Source: Clostridium tyrobutyricum DSM 2637 = ATCC 25755 = JCM 11008 (GTDB taxonomy: Bacteria > Bacillota > Clostridia > Clostridiales > Clostridiaceae). From it: a stretch of 64,000 bases of DNA. The position numbers and the translations under genes are program-made. The notes under the pieces are model-generated. The model was not told the DNA's origin and searched no databases. It saw nothing but the letters and a program-made list of their open reading frames with translations. Below are positions 54,510 through 63,961 of this stretch, piece by piece. The stretch lies in the NCBI RefSeq assembly GCF_000359585.1, contig NZ_APMH01000006.1, forward strand, positions 22,895 through 86,894, in the 5' to 3' direction. Position 1 is the first letter of the stretch, and every line of letters begins with the position of its first letter.

Positions 54510-55292
54510 TTAATCTTTTACTTGTTTGCCGCTTTGATCTATTTTATAATTATCTTTATATATTAAATCGCCAACAGTAACAAATTTATATCCTTTATTC
54601 TCAAGTGTTTCTATTATTTTTGGCAAGTTTTCCGGAGTATATTTAGCACTGCTATGAAATAAAAGTATTGAACCTGGCTCAGTATTTTCAATTACTTTTT
54701 TGTATTCAATATCAGAACCTTTTTCCATCCAGTCCACACTATCTACATTCCATTGAATGCATTTATAGCCTGAAGATTCTACTACGCTTACAGCTTCATC
54801 ATTATAGGATCCTGCTGGAAATCTAAATAGTTTTGTACCTGTACCTGTTATGTTTCTTATTTTTGCTTCATTTACATTTATATCTTCTAAAATTTTGTCT
54901 TTTGAGAGTTGTGTCATGTCCGGATGTCTATTGGAATGATTTCCAAGTTCATTTCCTCTTTCAGAAATTTGTTTTAGCATGTCCGGATATTTGTTTACCC
55001 AATCACCAACTACAAAAAAGGTAGCTTTGATTTTATATTTATCAAGTATATCAAGTATTTCTTTAGTATGCTCGGTGTTTCCAAGGCTTACGTCAAAGCT
55101 TATGGATATTTTTTTATCCTTTGTATCTACACAGTAAATGGGTAATTTTTTATTTATGCCCATGAATACCCCTGTATTTTTGTAATTTATTAATAAAGAG
55201 AAGACTGAACCTATAATTACAAGAATACATACCATAAACAATTTTTTCTGTGCTCTTATTCTCAAAAATTTACCTCCTAAATTTTTTCCCAT
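54510..55292 (-). CDS. Polysaccharide deacetylase, PdaB-like sporulation type
   Basis: The 260-residue protein has a single N-terminal membrane anchor (about 18-36) and a NodB domain. Motif 1 reads SFDVSLGN, as in PdaB-type enzymes (usual TFDDG changed). Motif 2 is HSNRHPDM with the two metal histidines, motif 3 RFPAGSYN, and motif 5 LLFHSS. PdaB acts on spore cortex peptidoglycan. The start is the ATG at 55292, and an internal ATG is possible. No sporulation neighbour is adjacent. Confidence 0.82.
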   Translation of the reverse strand: MGKNLGGKFLRIRAQKKLFMVCILVIIGSVFSLLINYKNTGVFMGINKKLPIYCVDTKDKKISISFDVSLGNTEHTKEILDILDKYKIKATFFVVGDWVNKYPDMLKQISERGNELGNHSNRHPDMTQLSKDKILEDINVNEAKIRNITGTGTKLFRFPAGSYNDEAVSVVESSGYKCIQWNVDSVDWMEKGSDIEYKKVIENTEPGSILLFHSSAKYTPENLPKIIETLENKGYKFVTVGDLIYKDNYKIDQSGKQVKD

Positions 55293-55416
55293 AGTTTTAT
55301 ATAGTATTTTTAGCGTATAAATATTACATAAATAGATAAATATATTTTGAGATATTTTATGTTATAATTATTAATAAAGATATTTTAATATTTTTAATTC
55401 AATGAGGTGGATTTAA

Positions 55417-55944
55417 ATGTCTGAAAATACTCTAGAATTAGCGGAGAATAAACTTCTTTTACTTTATATATTTAAAAAAATAAAAATCCCTATTTCTAAT
55501 AATAAGATTACAGAGATTATACTTGAAAATAATTTTATAAATTATTTTATACTTCAGCAGTATTTGGATGAATTACTGGTTTCTAAATTTATTCAGTATG
55601 TTGATGCAGAAAAAGATCATAAATTACTGATTACCAAAAAAGGTATAAAAGTATTGAATCTATTTGAAAATATGATATCCAAAGAAAAAATAAAAATAGT
55701 AGATGATTATTTTAAAAAACATGTAAATAATACAGAAAAAGATGTACTTATAAGTTCTGAATACATTTCAAAAGATGAAGATAATTATATAGTTGATTTA
55801 AAAGTAACAAAAAACGAAATTACATTAATGAATATAAAATTAAGTGTAAAGTCGGATAAAGAGGCACATGAGTTGTGTAATAAATGGAAGAATAATACTG
55901 ATGACATATACTATAAGATTGTCCAAACTCTCTTAGAAAATTAA
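55417..55944 (+). CDS. DUF4364-family winged-helix protein
   Basis: The 175-residue protein starts NTLELAENKLLLLYIFKKIKIPISNNKITEIILENNFINYFILQQYLDEL, a winged-helix pattern found in the clostridial DUF4364 family. A small mixed domain (VDLKVTKNEITLMNIKLSVKSDKEAHELCNKW) follows. It may bind DNA, but no target is known. It has a GAGGTGG ribosome site. It is divergent from the deacetylase gene and convergent with the propeller gene, whose stop is 3 nt away. Confidence 0.78.
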   Translation: MSENTLELAENKLLLLYIFKKIKIPISNNKITEIILENNFINYFILQQYLDELLVSKFIQYVDAEKDHKLLITKKGIKVLNLFENMISKEKIKIVDDYFKKHVNNTEKDVLISSEYISKDEDNYIVDLKVTKNEITLMNIKLSVKSDKEAHELCNKWKNNTDDIYYKIVQTLLEN

Positions 55945-55947
55945 AAA

Positions 55948-56841
55948 TCAATTTATTATCATACCTGTAGGTTCAGCCCCTATAGGTATAAATTGTTTTA
56001 ATCCATTCTCCACATTTAATTTTATTAAGATATTGTTGTAGTTGTCTCCTATATAGAGTTCATTGCGATATTTTAGTATCCTGGATGGCATACCACCTAC
56101 AATTATTTTTTTCTTTTCCCTATAATTATTTATATTTATCATACTTATAGTACCATCTCCAAAGTTTGATATATAACAGTAATTATTAGTACAGTATATA
56201 TCCATAGGGGAATTTCCTACAGTTATTCTATTTATTATAGTATGATTTTTAAGAGATAATATAGATATATTTCCTTTGAATTCAGATCCCAAATTACTTT
56301 CGCAAACCAGTATATGCTGACCATCTATAGTGAAAATAGCTTTTGTAGGATAAGCTCCTACTCTTATATTTTTTATATGTTTTGTATTTGTGCAATCTAT
56401 TAATGTTATGCTGTCACTTTCCATATTGGATACCAGAAGAATTTTTTCCCTGGCATTTAAATATATGCTGTGAGGAAGATTTCCACAGGGGATTTGTTCA
56501 ACTATTTTTTTAAGATTGAAATCAAATACTATCAAACTATTTGAATCACCGCATATTATATAGGCTTTATTACCTAATGTAACAATATCATTGCAATTGG
56601 AGCCTATATAGTAATTATTTTCATTTATGTCAGTTTTTAAATTTATTATAGAAATGCTGTTGCTGTAATTATTAGCTGTTATTAATTTATTGTTTCTTGT
56701 ACATATTCCATGAGGACCTATCTTATAGGTTAGATTTTCAGATTTCAGGTGAATCTTTTTGATTACACAGAAATCATCTAAATTAACTTTAGATATAAAG
56801 TCGGAATAATTACTGCATATATAAAGATAGCTCAACTCCAT
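55948..56841 (-). CDS. Beta-propeller (YVTN/NHL-like) repeat protein
   Basis: The protein of about 297 residues consists of repeated blades such as NNKLITANNYSNSISIINLKTD, EKILLVSNMESDSITLIDCTN, NYCYISNFGDGTISMININN and RNELYIGDNYNNILIKLNVEN. This is the YVTN pattern, here probably six or seven blades. There is no signal peptide, so it may be cytoplasmic or spore-associated; ligand unknown. The start is ambiguous among GTG 56844, ATG 56841 and TTG 56835; the AGGGGG site is best spaced for TTG. Confidence 0.75.
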   Translation of the reverse strand: MELSYLYICSNYSDFISKVNLDDFCVIKKIHLKSENLTYKIGPHGICTRNNKLITANNYSNSISIINLKTDINENNYYIGSNCNDIVTLGNKAYIICGDSNSLIVFDFNLKKIVEQIPCGNLPHSIYLNAREKILLVSNMESDSITLIDCTNTKHIKNIRVGAYPTKAIFTIDGQHILVCESNLGSEFKGNISILSLKNHTIINRITVGNSPMDIYCTNNYCYISNFGDGTISMININNYREKKKIIVGGMPSRILKYRNELYIGDNYNNILIKLNVENGLKQFIPIGAEPTGMIIN

Positions 56842-56978
56842 CACCCCCTACAAATATAATATGTACATGTATTAAAATGTGTAATAGTAAAACTAAATTA
56901 TTTTTTATATGAGTTCTTGTATAAGTTTTATATATTATATATAATAAATTTATATAAATATTTGATAGGATGATGACG

Positions 56979-57236
56979 ATGTATAGTTATATACCAAAGG
57001 GTGTGTGCTCAAGAAAGATAAGTTTTGATGTAGTGGATGATAAAATTACTCATGTAAGTTTTGTTGGAGGATGTAATGGAAACCTTCAGGGAATTTCAAG
57101 ACTTATAGAAGGCATGAATGTAGAAGAGGCAGTAAAGAGATTAAAGGGAATTTCGTGTAATGGCAAGGGAACCTCATGTCCAGATCAATTTGCGAAAGCT
57201 GTAAGTAGTATAGTTTTAAATAAACAGCATGCCTAG
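56979..57236 (+). CDS. TSCPD domain protein (TIGR03905 type)
   Basis: The 85-residue protein is one TSCPD domain: YSYIPKGVCSRKISFDVVDDKITHVSFVGGCNGNLQGISRLIEGM, ending GKGTSCPDQFAKAV with the family-naming TSCPD. The three cysteines (GVCS, GGCNG, TSCPD) suggest metal binding. The domain also occurs at the end of B12-dependent ribonucleotide reductases; the stand-alone role is unknown. ATG 56979 has AGGA 8 nt upstream. The aminotransferase gene follows after 12 nt and is probably co-transcribed. Confidence 0.82.
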   Translation: MYSYIPKGVCSRKISFDVVDDKITHVSFVGGCNGNLQGISRLIEGMNVEEAVKRLKGISCNGKGTSCPDQFAKAVSSIVLNKQHA

Positions 57237-57248
57237 GAGGAATAAAAT

Positions 57249-58403
57249 TTGAATGATTTAACATCTAAAAATGTACAAAATATAGAGATATCCGGTATAA
57301 GAAAATTCTATAACAAGGTACAAAAGTATCCAGATGCTATATCCCTGACTCTTGGACAGCCGGACTTCAATGTACCTGATGGAATAAAAAATGCCATGAT
57401 AGAGGCCATAGAGCAAAATAAAACCTCATATACCTCTAATGCCGGTATTGTTGAACTTAGGAATGAGATATCCAATTATCTCAAAAGTCTGGACATAGAG
57501 TATGATTCGAAGGAAATATGTCTTACAATAGGTGGCAGTGAAGGATTAATGGATGTTTTTACTGCCCTTATAAATAAGAATGACAAAGTGCTTATACCAA
57601 CTCCTGCTTATCCAGCTTATGAGAGTTGTGTAAAGATATTAGGTGGGCAGATTATAAATTACAGTTTAAAAGAGGATTTTTCTGTTGATTTTGACCATTT
57701 GGAGAGGATAATTAAAGAGGAACATCCTAAAATCATGGTTATCTCATATCCATGTAATCCTACAGGTGCAATACTTTCAAGAGAAGATAGCATAAAATTA
57801 TATAAGATTATTTTGGATAATGATATTATTGCTGTAAGTGATGAAATGTATGCTGCTCTATGTTTTGATGATAAATATTATTCTATAGCTCAGTTTGGAG
57901 ATTTAAAAAGTAAAGTTATAATTGTAGGTGGATTTTCTAAGATGTTTTCTATGACAGGACTTAGAATAGGTTATGTATGTGCTGAAAATAGGTTTATGAA
58001 TGAAATAATGAAAGTTCATCAATATAATGTATCCTGTGCTCCGTCAATTGTTCAGTGGGGGGCTTTTTATGGACTTAAGAATTGTATGAAAGATGTAGAA
58101 TATATGAGAAATGAGTTTGTAAAGAGAAGGGACTATCTTTACAGTAGACTTAAAAAAATGAATTTTGATGTCAATTTGCCTATGGGTGCCTTTTATATGT
58201 TTCCATCTATAAAGAAATTCAATATAAAAAGTGACAAATTCTGTGAAGTGCTCTTGAAAGAGGCCAAAGTAGCAATTGTACCAGGGTCTGCTTTTGGAAA
58301 AGGTGGGGAAGGGTACATAAGAATATCATATGCATCAAATATTGACAAGCTTAAATCAGCGGCAGATAGAATTGAAAAATGGATTTGCTCAGTTTACAAT
58401 TAA
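57249..58403 (+). CDS. Class I/II aminotransferase, candidate N-acetyl-DAP aminotransferase
   Basis: The 384-residue PLP enzyme has the fold type I motifs: SLTLGQPDFNVPDGIKNAM near 30, PTPAYPAYE near 117, SYPCNPTGA near 168 and the PLP lysine in GGFSKMFSMTGLRIGYV near 230. Because the DAP pathway here uses the acetylase branch (dapH), an N-acetyl-L,L-DAP aminotransferase (PatA) is needed, and this gene is the best local candidate. It could equally be an aspartate or aromatic aminotransferase. TTG start with AGGAGG upstream. Confidence 0.8.
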   Translation: MNDLTSKNVQNIEISGIRKFYNKVQKYPDAISLTLGQPDFNVPDGIKNAMIEAIEQNKTSYTSNAGIVELRNEISNYLKSLDIEYDSKEICLTIGGSEGLMDVFTALINKNDKVLIPTPAYPAYESCVKILGGQIINYSLKEDFSVDFDHLERIIKEEHPKIMVISYPCNPTGAILSREDSIKLYKIILDNDIIAVSDEMYAALCFDDKYYSIAQFGDLKSKVIIVGGFSKMFSMTGLRIGYVCAENRFMNEIMKVHQYNVSCAPSIVQWGAFYGLKNCMKDVEYMRNEFVKRRDYLYSRLKKMNFDVNLPMGAFYMFPSIKKFNIKSDKFCEVLLKEAKVAIVPGSAFGKGGEGYIRISYASNIDKLKSAADRIEKWICSVYN

Positions 58404-58421
58404 TGAATTTTGCTTGTGGCA

Positions 58422-58468
58422 AAATAATAAGGATTTTTCGACATAATCTGAAAAATCCTTATTATTTG
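58422..58468. terminator. Bidirectional terminator between aminotransferase and dapB
   Basis: AAATAATAAGGATTTTTC pairs with GAAAAATCCTTATTATTT. An outer inverted repeat CAGTTTACAA (58390-58399) / TTGTAAACTG (58466-58475) extends the structure. Confidence 0.75.
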
Positions 58469-58496
58469 TAAACTGTGCATTGACAAATGATAATTA

Positions 58497-59252
58497 TTAA
58501 TTGTCATTTGAAATAACGTTATCCATATTGTATAGGCCGGCATTTTTTTTATACATGAATTCACAAGCTTTTAAAGCACCAATGGCAAAAACTTCTCTTG
58601 AAATTGCAGTATGTTTTATCTCTATAGTTTCACCCTGTCCTGCAAAAAGTATTTCATGTTCTCCAACTATGCTTCCACCTCTTATAGAATGAATTCCTAT
58701 TTCATTATGAACTCTTTTCTTAATACCTTCACGTCCATTTACAAACTCAATATTGTCTGGAATTGTATCCTTTATGGTGTCTGCAAGTAAGATAGCAGTA
58801 CCGCTAGGAGAGTCAACTTTTTGGTTATGATGCTTTTCAACTATTTCTATATCAAAATTTTTATAAAGCAGTGAACTTATATTTTTTAATATATTGTTTA
58901 CTACATTTATTCCTATAGACATATTCGCAGATCTAAATATAGGAAGTATTTTAGAAAGATCATTTATCTTCTTTATTTGTTCATCGCTGTATCCAGTAGT
59001 ACAAAATACTATTCCAATATTATTTTCTTTTCCATATTCAATTAATGAATCCAATGCATCAGGTCTTGAAAAATCCAAAATTACATCTGCGGATATATTA
59101 CAATCTGATATGGATGCAAAAATTGGATAGTTGGATTTTTCAGTATTTCTATCAATACCTGCAACGATTGATACATCTTCAATAGTATTTGCTAGTTTAG
59201 ATATGACTTTACCCATTCTGCCATTGCATCCACTTAATATAATTTTAACCAT
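58497..59252 (-). CDS. dapB: 4-hydroxy-tetrahydrodipicolinate reductase
   Basis: DapB reduces hydroxy-tetrahydrodipicolinate using NAD(P)H. The 251-residue protein has the dinucleotide motif [13 protein letters not shown] at the N-terminus, the catalytic [15 protein letters not shown] near 145-160 and [18 protein letters not shown] near 190. ATG 59252 has AGAGGTG 9 nt upstream; four codons of a longer frame are not needed. It is the last gene of an asd-dapA-dapB run on the minus strand. Confidence 0.94.
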   Translation of the reverse strand: MVKIILSGCNGRMGKVISKLANTIEDVSIVAGIDRNTEKSNYPIFASISDCNISADVILDFSRPDALDSLIEYGKENNIGIVFCTTGYSDEQIKKINDLSKILPIFRSANMSIGINVVNNILKNISSLLYKNFDIEIVEKHHNQKVDSPSGTAILLADTIKDTIPDNIEFVNGREGIKKRVHNEIGIHSIRGGSIVGEHEILFAGQGETIEIKHTAISREVFAIGALKACEFMYKKNAGLYNMDNVISNDN

Positions 59253-59303
59253 TAATTTATACACCTCTATAATTTTATTTTAGTTAGTTTATATGAAGAA
59301 TTT

Positions 59304-59331
59304 AACGTGAAAGATTGAAATCTTTCACGTT
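59304..59331. promoter_or_regulatory. Hairpin between dapA and dapB
   Basis: AACGTGAAAGAT-TGAA-ATCTTTCACGTT is a perfect 12-bp inverted repeat in the 109-nt gap. Neither strand has a T tract, so it looks more like a processing/stability hairpin than a terminator. Confidence 0.55.
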
Positions 59332-59361
59332 AAGTACAAGATATAAAATATTCAATTGCAA

Positions 59362-60246
59362 TTATTTTAAAAGCCCATAATTTTTTAATTCATTTTTTAG
59401 TATATCGAGATTTCCATTTGCCATGCTGCAAAGTGGAAGCCTTAAATTCCCAACACTTTTACCTAGAAGATTTAAAGCTGTCTTTATAGGAATAGGATTT
59501 GTTTCTATAAACAGTGCTTTAATAAGTGAAAATAAATCAAGTTGGATTTTTAGAGCACCTTCAGTATCTCCTTTGAAGAATAATTCGCACATTTTTTCCA
59601 TATCAGTAGGAACTATATTGGCTGCTACTGATATAACTCCAACTCCGCCTAAAGCTAAAATTGGAATCGTCTGATCATCATTTCCAGAATATATATCTAT
59701 CTTATCTCTGCAAATTGCTTTCATGTAAGCAATTTGGCTTATATCTCCACTAGCCTCTTTTATGGCAGTTATATTTTCTAAATCACATAATTTTTCTAGA
59801 GTCTTTGGTGCTAAATTCAAACCGGTTCTGCTAGGTACATTGTAAAGAATTATAGGAGTACTTACAGCAGTATTTACAGCTTTAAAATGTTCTATAAGTC
59901 CCTTTTGTGTAGTTTTATTGTAGTACGGAGTAATTACAAGAAGCCCATCGACACCTATACTTTCAGCCCATTGGCTCATAGATACTGCATGGGAAGTACA
60001 ATTACTGCCTGTACCAGCTATTACAGGTATTCTCTTGTTTACTTTCTCTACAGTAAATTTTATAGTGGCCTTATCCTCTTCTACAGTCATAGTTGAGGAT
60101 TCACCGGTAGTTCCACATACGACTATAGCTTTGGTTCCTGACTGTATGTGCCATTCTATAAGATCTGCCAACTTTTCAAAGTCTACAGACCCATCACTTT
60201 TAAATGGTGTAATAATTGCAACTGCTGAGCCTTTAAATAAACTCAT
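59362..60246 (-). CDS. dapA: 4-hydroxy-tetrahydrodipicolinate synthase
   Basis: DapA condenses pyruvate with aspartate semialdehyde. The 294-residue TIM-barrel protein has [10 protein letters not shown] near 45, [12 protein letters not shown] near 106, YNVPSRTG with the catalytic Tyr near 135 and the Schiff-base lysine in AIKEASGD near 162. It has good AACGAGGTG-type upstream sequence. It follows asd on the minus strand with a 55-nt gap, and supplies the substrate for DapB. Confidence 0.95.
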   Translation of the reverse strand: MSLFKGSAVAIITPFKSDGSVDFEKLADLIEWHIQSGTKAIVVCGTTGESSTMTVEEDKATIKFTVEKVNKRIPVIAGTGSNCTSHAVSMSQWAESIGVDGLLVITPYYNKTTQKGLIEHFKAVNTAVSTPIILYNVPSRTGLNLAPKTLEKLCDLENITAIKEASGDISQIAYMKAICRDKIDIYSGNDDQTIPILALGGVGVISVAANIVPTDMEKMCELFFKGDTEGALKIQLDLFSLIKALFIETNPIPIKTALNLLGKSVGNLRLPLCSMANGNLDILKNELKNYGLLK

Positions 60247-60301
60247 AAAAACACACCTCGTTCTAATTTATTATTTATATAATATTATATTCAAATTGCA
60301 G

Positions 60302-61294
60302 CTATTTGTTTTTAATTATGCATTCTGCTATTTCTACTGCATTTGATGCCGCGCCTTTTCTTATGTTATCAGCAACTACCCATAAGTTCAATCCATTTTC
60401 AACACTGAAATCCTTCCTAATTCTTCCAACAAAAACTTCATCATGTCCAGCAGCATCAATGGCCATTGGATATACTAAATTTTTAACATCATCTTTTACA
60501 ATTAATCCGTTTGTATTTTCAAATAATTTAAATATATCTTCTATTTCAAATTTATTTTCCAATTCTATATTTATACTTTCGCTGTGGCCATAAAAAACTG
60601 GGACCCTTGCAGTAGTAGCAGTTATTTTTAAATTGTCATCATGAAGTATTTTTCTTGTTTCATTTATCATTTTCATTTCCTCTTTTGTATATCCATTATC
60701 AAGGAATACATCTATATGGGGAAGTATATTTCCAGCTATAGGATATGGGAATTTTTTAGGAGCGGCACCTTTATATCCTTCAAGTAGATCATTGTATCCT
60801 CCAACACCAGCACCTGATACTGCTTGATAAGTTGAATAAACTATTCTCTTTATTCCATATTTTTTCTGAAGTGCCTTAAGTGGAAGCATAGCTTGTATTG
60901 TAGAACAGTTAGGGTTTGCTATTATTCCCTTGTTCCATTCTATATCTTCAGGGTTTACTTCAGGTACAACTAGAGGTATATCCTTGTCCATTCTCCATTG
61001 ACTACTATTGTCAATTGCAACTGCTCCATAGTGTGCAAATATAGGTGCATATTCTTTACTTACAGAAGCACCTGCAGAGAATAAAGCTATATCTATTTTT
61101 TTATTTTTTATATTATCTTCTTTTAATTCTTCTACAGTAAAATCCTTACCTTTAAATTTTAATATTTTACCTGCTGATTTAGAAGAAGCATACAAATATA
61201 AATTCTTTATTGGAAAATTTCTTTCCTCCAAAACTTTAATAAATGTTCTTCCTACCATTCCTGTGCAGCCTACTACTGCTACATTGCAATCCAT
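60302..61294 (-). CDS. asd: Aspartate-semialdehyde dehydrogenase
   Basis: Asd reduces aspartyl phosphate to aspartate semialdehyde, the branch point to lysine, threonine and methionine. The 330-residue protein has the NADP motif VVGCTGMVGRTF at 6-17, the active-site cysteine in NPNCSTIQ near 130, and the later ATTARVPVFYGHSES with the substrate-binding histidine. It heads the asd-dapA-dapB run. No lysine riboswitch is visible upstream. Confidence 0.94.
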   Translation of the reverse strand: MDCNVAVVGCTGMVGRTFIKVLEERNFPIKNLYLYASSKSAGKILKFKGKDFTVEELKEDNIKNKKIDIALFSAGASVSKEYAPIFAHYGAVAIDNSSQWRMDKDIPLVVPEVNPEDIEWNKGIIANPNCSTIQAMLPLKALQKKYGIKRIVYSTYQAVSGAGVGGYNDLLEGYKGAAPKKFPYPIAGNILPHIDVFLDNGYTKEEMKMINETRKILHDDNLKITATTARVPVFYGHSESINIELENKFEIEDIFKLFENTNGLIVKDDVKNLVYPMAIDAAGHDEVFVGRIRKDFSVENGLNLWVVADNIRKGAASNAVEIAECIIKNK

Positions 61295-61640
61295 TAATTA
61301 CCACTCCTTAGTATTTGTTATAAGTTATAATTATTAATTATATTTTAAATAACTGTGCTATTCAATACCATATGTACACATATACTAAATATTTTACACT
61401 AAAATTTTAAATAATTAAAAATTAATATGTTTCTTATGTAGTCATATTGAATATTTGTAATTAAAATTTCATATCACTAAATATAAAAATTAATGTTATA
61501 ATTTAAATAACTCTATATTTTTGTTCTTTTTACAATTATAACAGATGATATTAAAAAGTTAACCCTTAAAATAGTGAATATAAGTATAAATATCACTTTT
61601 CAGGAAAAAATACTTTATATAAAACTATGGAGGGTTAAAT
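61295..61640. other. Intergenic region between asd and the spore protein gene
   Basis: About 345 nt without a gene. It must hold the divergent promoters of asd and of the spore-protein unit. A small palindrome ATATGTACACATAT lies near 61370-61384. I see no lysine riboswitch, terminator or clear sigma-G promoter. Confidence 0.5.
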
Positions 61641-61904
61641 ATGTCAAAAACACCATTAAAAAAAATAATAAAGGCTAAACTCAAGGCAAATAAAAAACTT
61701 ACAGCAGCTGAAGAGTTGAGAGAAAAGCTAAAATATGAGATTGCCGAGGAGCTGGGGCTTAAAGATAAAGTGAATGAACGGGGATGGAGTGGATTGACTT
61801 CTGAAGAGACTGGTAGAATTGGAGGAATGATGGCAAAACGAAAAAAGCAACTTAATATACCTAAAAATGAAGTCATACTAAAAAATCAAAGAAAGGATAA
61901 ATGA
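61641..61904 (+). CDS. SspF-like alpha/beta-type small acid-soluble spore protein
   Basis: The 87-residue protein has a lysine-rich N-terminal part and then the spore-protein core LKYEIAEELGLKDKVNERGWSGL, followed by SEETGRIGGMMAKRKK. The Tyr-Glu-Ile site and the GWxGL...GRIGG pattern are those of SspF-type SASPs, which bind and protect spore DNA. The basic N-terminal 27 residues and a 16-residue tail make it longer than usual. GGAGGG precedes the ATG. It overlaps the next gene by 4 nt. Confidence 0.82.
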   Translation: MSKTPLKKIIKAKLKANKKLTAAEELREKLKYEIAEELGLKDKVNERGWSGLTSEETGRIGGMMAKRKKQLNIPKNEVILKNQRKDK

Positions 61905-62665
61905 TTATTAGAGATATGGATTGTTATAATAATTTTGCATATATATATGATGATTTAATAAACAATGATATAAACTATGAACTTTGGTCCAACACAATAA
62001 TGAAAGTTTGTAAAGAGTGCAATATCGATAATAAAGACTATTTGGATATAGGATGTGGCACTGGAAATCTTACTGAAAAAATTGTGCCAAATTTTAAAAA
62101 TTCATGGTGTGTGGATTTATCAAGTGATATGCTTACAAAAGCACAAGAAAAATTTATATATAAAAAGTTGAAAGTCAAGTTGGTATGTCAGAATATGATT
62201 GAATTGAATCTGAATAGACAATTTGATTTGATAACATGCTGCTTGGATTGTACAAATTATATTATTGAAGATATGGAATTGACAAAATATTTTAAATCAG
62301 TAATTAAACATTTAAAACCTAATGGTATATTCATATTTGATATAAATTCCTACTATAAAATAACAGAAGTACTGGGAAATAATATATATGATTATGATGA
62401 TGATAAAATAACCTATATATGGGATAATAATTTAGAAAATGAAATTGTTGATATGTATCTCATTTTTTTTATTAAAGAAGGACAACTGTATAGAAGATTT
62501 GATGAACATCACAGCGAAAGAGCATACAAATGTGAACAATTGGAAGGTATTCTTTCAGAATGTGGTTTTCAAGTCCTAAAAAAATTAGATAATTATAGTG
62601 ACAAGGTTCCACAATTAAATTCTGAAAGAATAGTTTATGTAGTGAATAAAAAGGAGAATAATTGA
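61901..62665 (+). CDS. SAM-dependent class I methyltransferase
   Basis: The 254-residue protein has motif [16 protein letters not shown] near 47-61, an acidic strand 2 end ([13 protein letters not shown]) and motif IV-like [12 protein letters not shown] near 112, all typical of the class I fold. The N-terminal [13 protein letters not shown] matches YcgJ/UbiE-like clostridial methyltransferases of unknown substrate. Its ATG overlaps the stop of the spore protein gene (ATGA), and hslO starts 1 nt after it, so the three genes are one unit. Confidence 0.85.
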   Translation: MIIRDMDCYNNFAYIYDDLINNDINYELWSNTIMKVCKECNIDNKDYLDIGCGTGNLTEKIVPNFKNSWCVDLSSDMLTKAQEKFIYKKLKVKLVCQNMIELNLNRQFDLITCCLDCTNYIIEDMELTKYFKSVIKHLKPNGIFIFDINSYYKITEVLGNNIYDYDDDKITYIWDNNLENEIVDMYLIFFIKEGQLYRRFDEHHSERAYKCEQLEGILSECGFQVLKKLDNYSDKVPQLNSERIVYVVNKKENN

Positions 62666-62666
62666 T

Positions 62667-63554
62667 ATGAAAGATAAAATAGTACGAGCTATGGCAAATA
62701 ACAATACTGTTAGGATAATTTCAGCTACTACAACAAATTTAGTAAATGAGGGAATAAAGATGCATGAATGTACTCCTACAGCTGCAGCTGCTCTTGGAAG
62801 AATGCTTACAGCAGGTAGTTTGATGGGTACAATGCTTAAATCTGAAAAAGACAGCTTGACCATTAAAATAGCAGGAGGTGGAAAAGCTAAGAGCGTAATC
62901 GTGGTAGGCCATCCAGATGGAAGTGTAAAAGGATATATAGGAAATTCATCAATAGATCTTCCTCCAAATAGTAAGGGAAAATTGGATGTTGGAGGTGCTA
63001 TTGGGAGAAGTGGAAATCTGTCCGTAATAAAGGATATGGGATTAAAAGAACCGTATATCGGTCAGGTACCTATAGTTACAGGAGAAATAGGAGATGATCT
63101 TGCCTATTATTTTACCGTTTCAGAACAGACCCCATCTGCAGTGGGTCTTGGTGTTCTTGTAGATACAGATCTTACTATAAAGGCAGCAGGGGGATTTATA
63201 ATACAGATGATGCCAGGTGTACAGGAAGATACTGTCGCCCTATTGGAAGATAGATTAAAGAATATACCTTCTGTAACAGATATGATAAGTGGTGGAATGG
63301 ATGCTCAAAAGATAATAGAGAATATTTTTGAAGATATAGACTTGAATATACTGGATGAGATGCAACCATGCTATAAATGTGATTGTTCAAGGGATAGAGT
63401 TGAAAGAGCACTCATAAGTATAGGGGTTAAAGATTTAAGTGAAATATATGAAGAAGGCAAGACAGAAGAATTAAAGTGTAATTTTTGTAATAAAGCGTAT
63501 AAGTTTACTCATGAACAAATTGGAAAACTGTTAAATTGTATTAACAACAATTAA
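62667..63554 (+). CDS. hslO: Redox-regulated chaperone Hsp33
   Basis: Hsp33 becomes an active holdase when oxidised. The 295-residue protein has the N-terminal domain ([19 protein letters not shown], then [16 protein letters not shown]) and the C-terminal zinc site, with a CDC pair in [10 protein letters not shown] and a CxxC in CNFCNKAY. The length is normal. It lies directly after the methyltransferase gene. No clear terminator separates it from the tRNA promoter. Confidence 0.95.
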   Translation: MKDKIVRAMANNNTVRIISATTTNLVNEGIKMHECTPTAAAALGRMLTAGSLMGTMLKSEKDSLTIKIAGGGKAKSVIVVGHPDGSVKGYIGNSSIDLPPNSKGKLDVGGAIGRSGNLSVIKDMGLKEPYIGQVPIVTGEIGDDLAYYFTVSEQTPSAVGLGVLVDTDLTIKAAGGFIIQMMPGVQEDTVALLEDRLKNIPSVTDMISGGMDAQKIIENIFEDIDLNILDEMQPCYKCDCSRDRVERALISIGVKDLSEIYEEGKTEELKCNFCNKAYKFTHEQIGKLLNCINNN

Positions 63555-63643
63555 AATAAAAAGGACATTTGTTAATAAATTAATGCAATAAATGCTTTAT
63601 AAATACTAAAAGGTTATATTGAAGAAAAAATTAAAATAAAGTA

Positions 63644-63672
63644 TTGACAATATATAATTGAGCATATATAAT
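63644..63672 (+). promoter_or_regulatory. Strong promoter of the tRNA cluster
   Basis: TTGACA (63644-63649), 17 nt, TATAAT (63667-63672): an exact consensus promoter about 57 nt before the first tRNA. Confidence 0.85.
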
Positions 63673-63729
63673 GTTAATTGTTGCAGCGGAAAACAAGTTG
63701 CGAATTAGTAAAGCATTAGCGAATGTCTT

Positions 63730-63805
63730 GGGCGCATAGCTCAGCTGGGAGAGCATCTGCCTTACAAGCAGAGGGTCACAGGTTCGAGCCCTGTTGTGCC
63801 CACCA
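63730..63805 (+). tRNA. tRNA-Val (anticodon TAC)
   Basis: The 76-nt cloverleaf has acceptor GGGCGCA/TGTGCCC, D arm GCTC/GAGC, anticodon stem TCTGC/GCAGA with loop CTTACAA (TAC), T arm ACAGG/CCTGT with TTCGAGC and an encoded CCA end. Confidence 0.95.
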
Positions 63806-63878
63806 AAGTATTTGCTTAATTAATTGGCTTTTAATTAGTTAGTTTACGACTTGGATTAATTCTGACCTGTTTTAAGTT

Positions 63879-63954
<76 letters not shown>

Positions 63955-63961
63955 TCATTAT

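Noticed and set aside
61295..61500. Lysine riboswitch upstream of asd
   Set aside because: None of the conserved lysine-aptamer segments is visible on the minus strand.
63569..63586. Second Rex-like site before the tRNA cluster
   Set aside because: The left half reads TTGTTAA, but the right half ends TTAATGC rather than TTAACAA, so the palindrome is lost.
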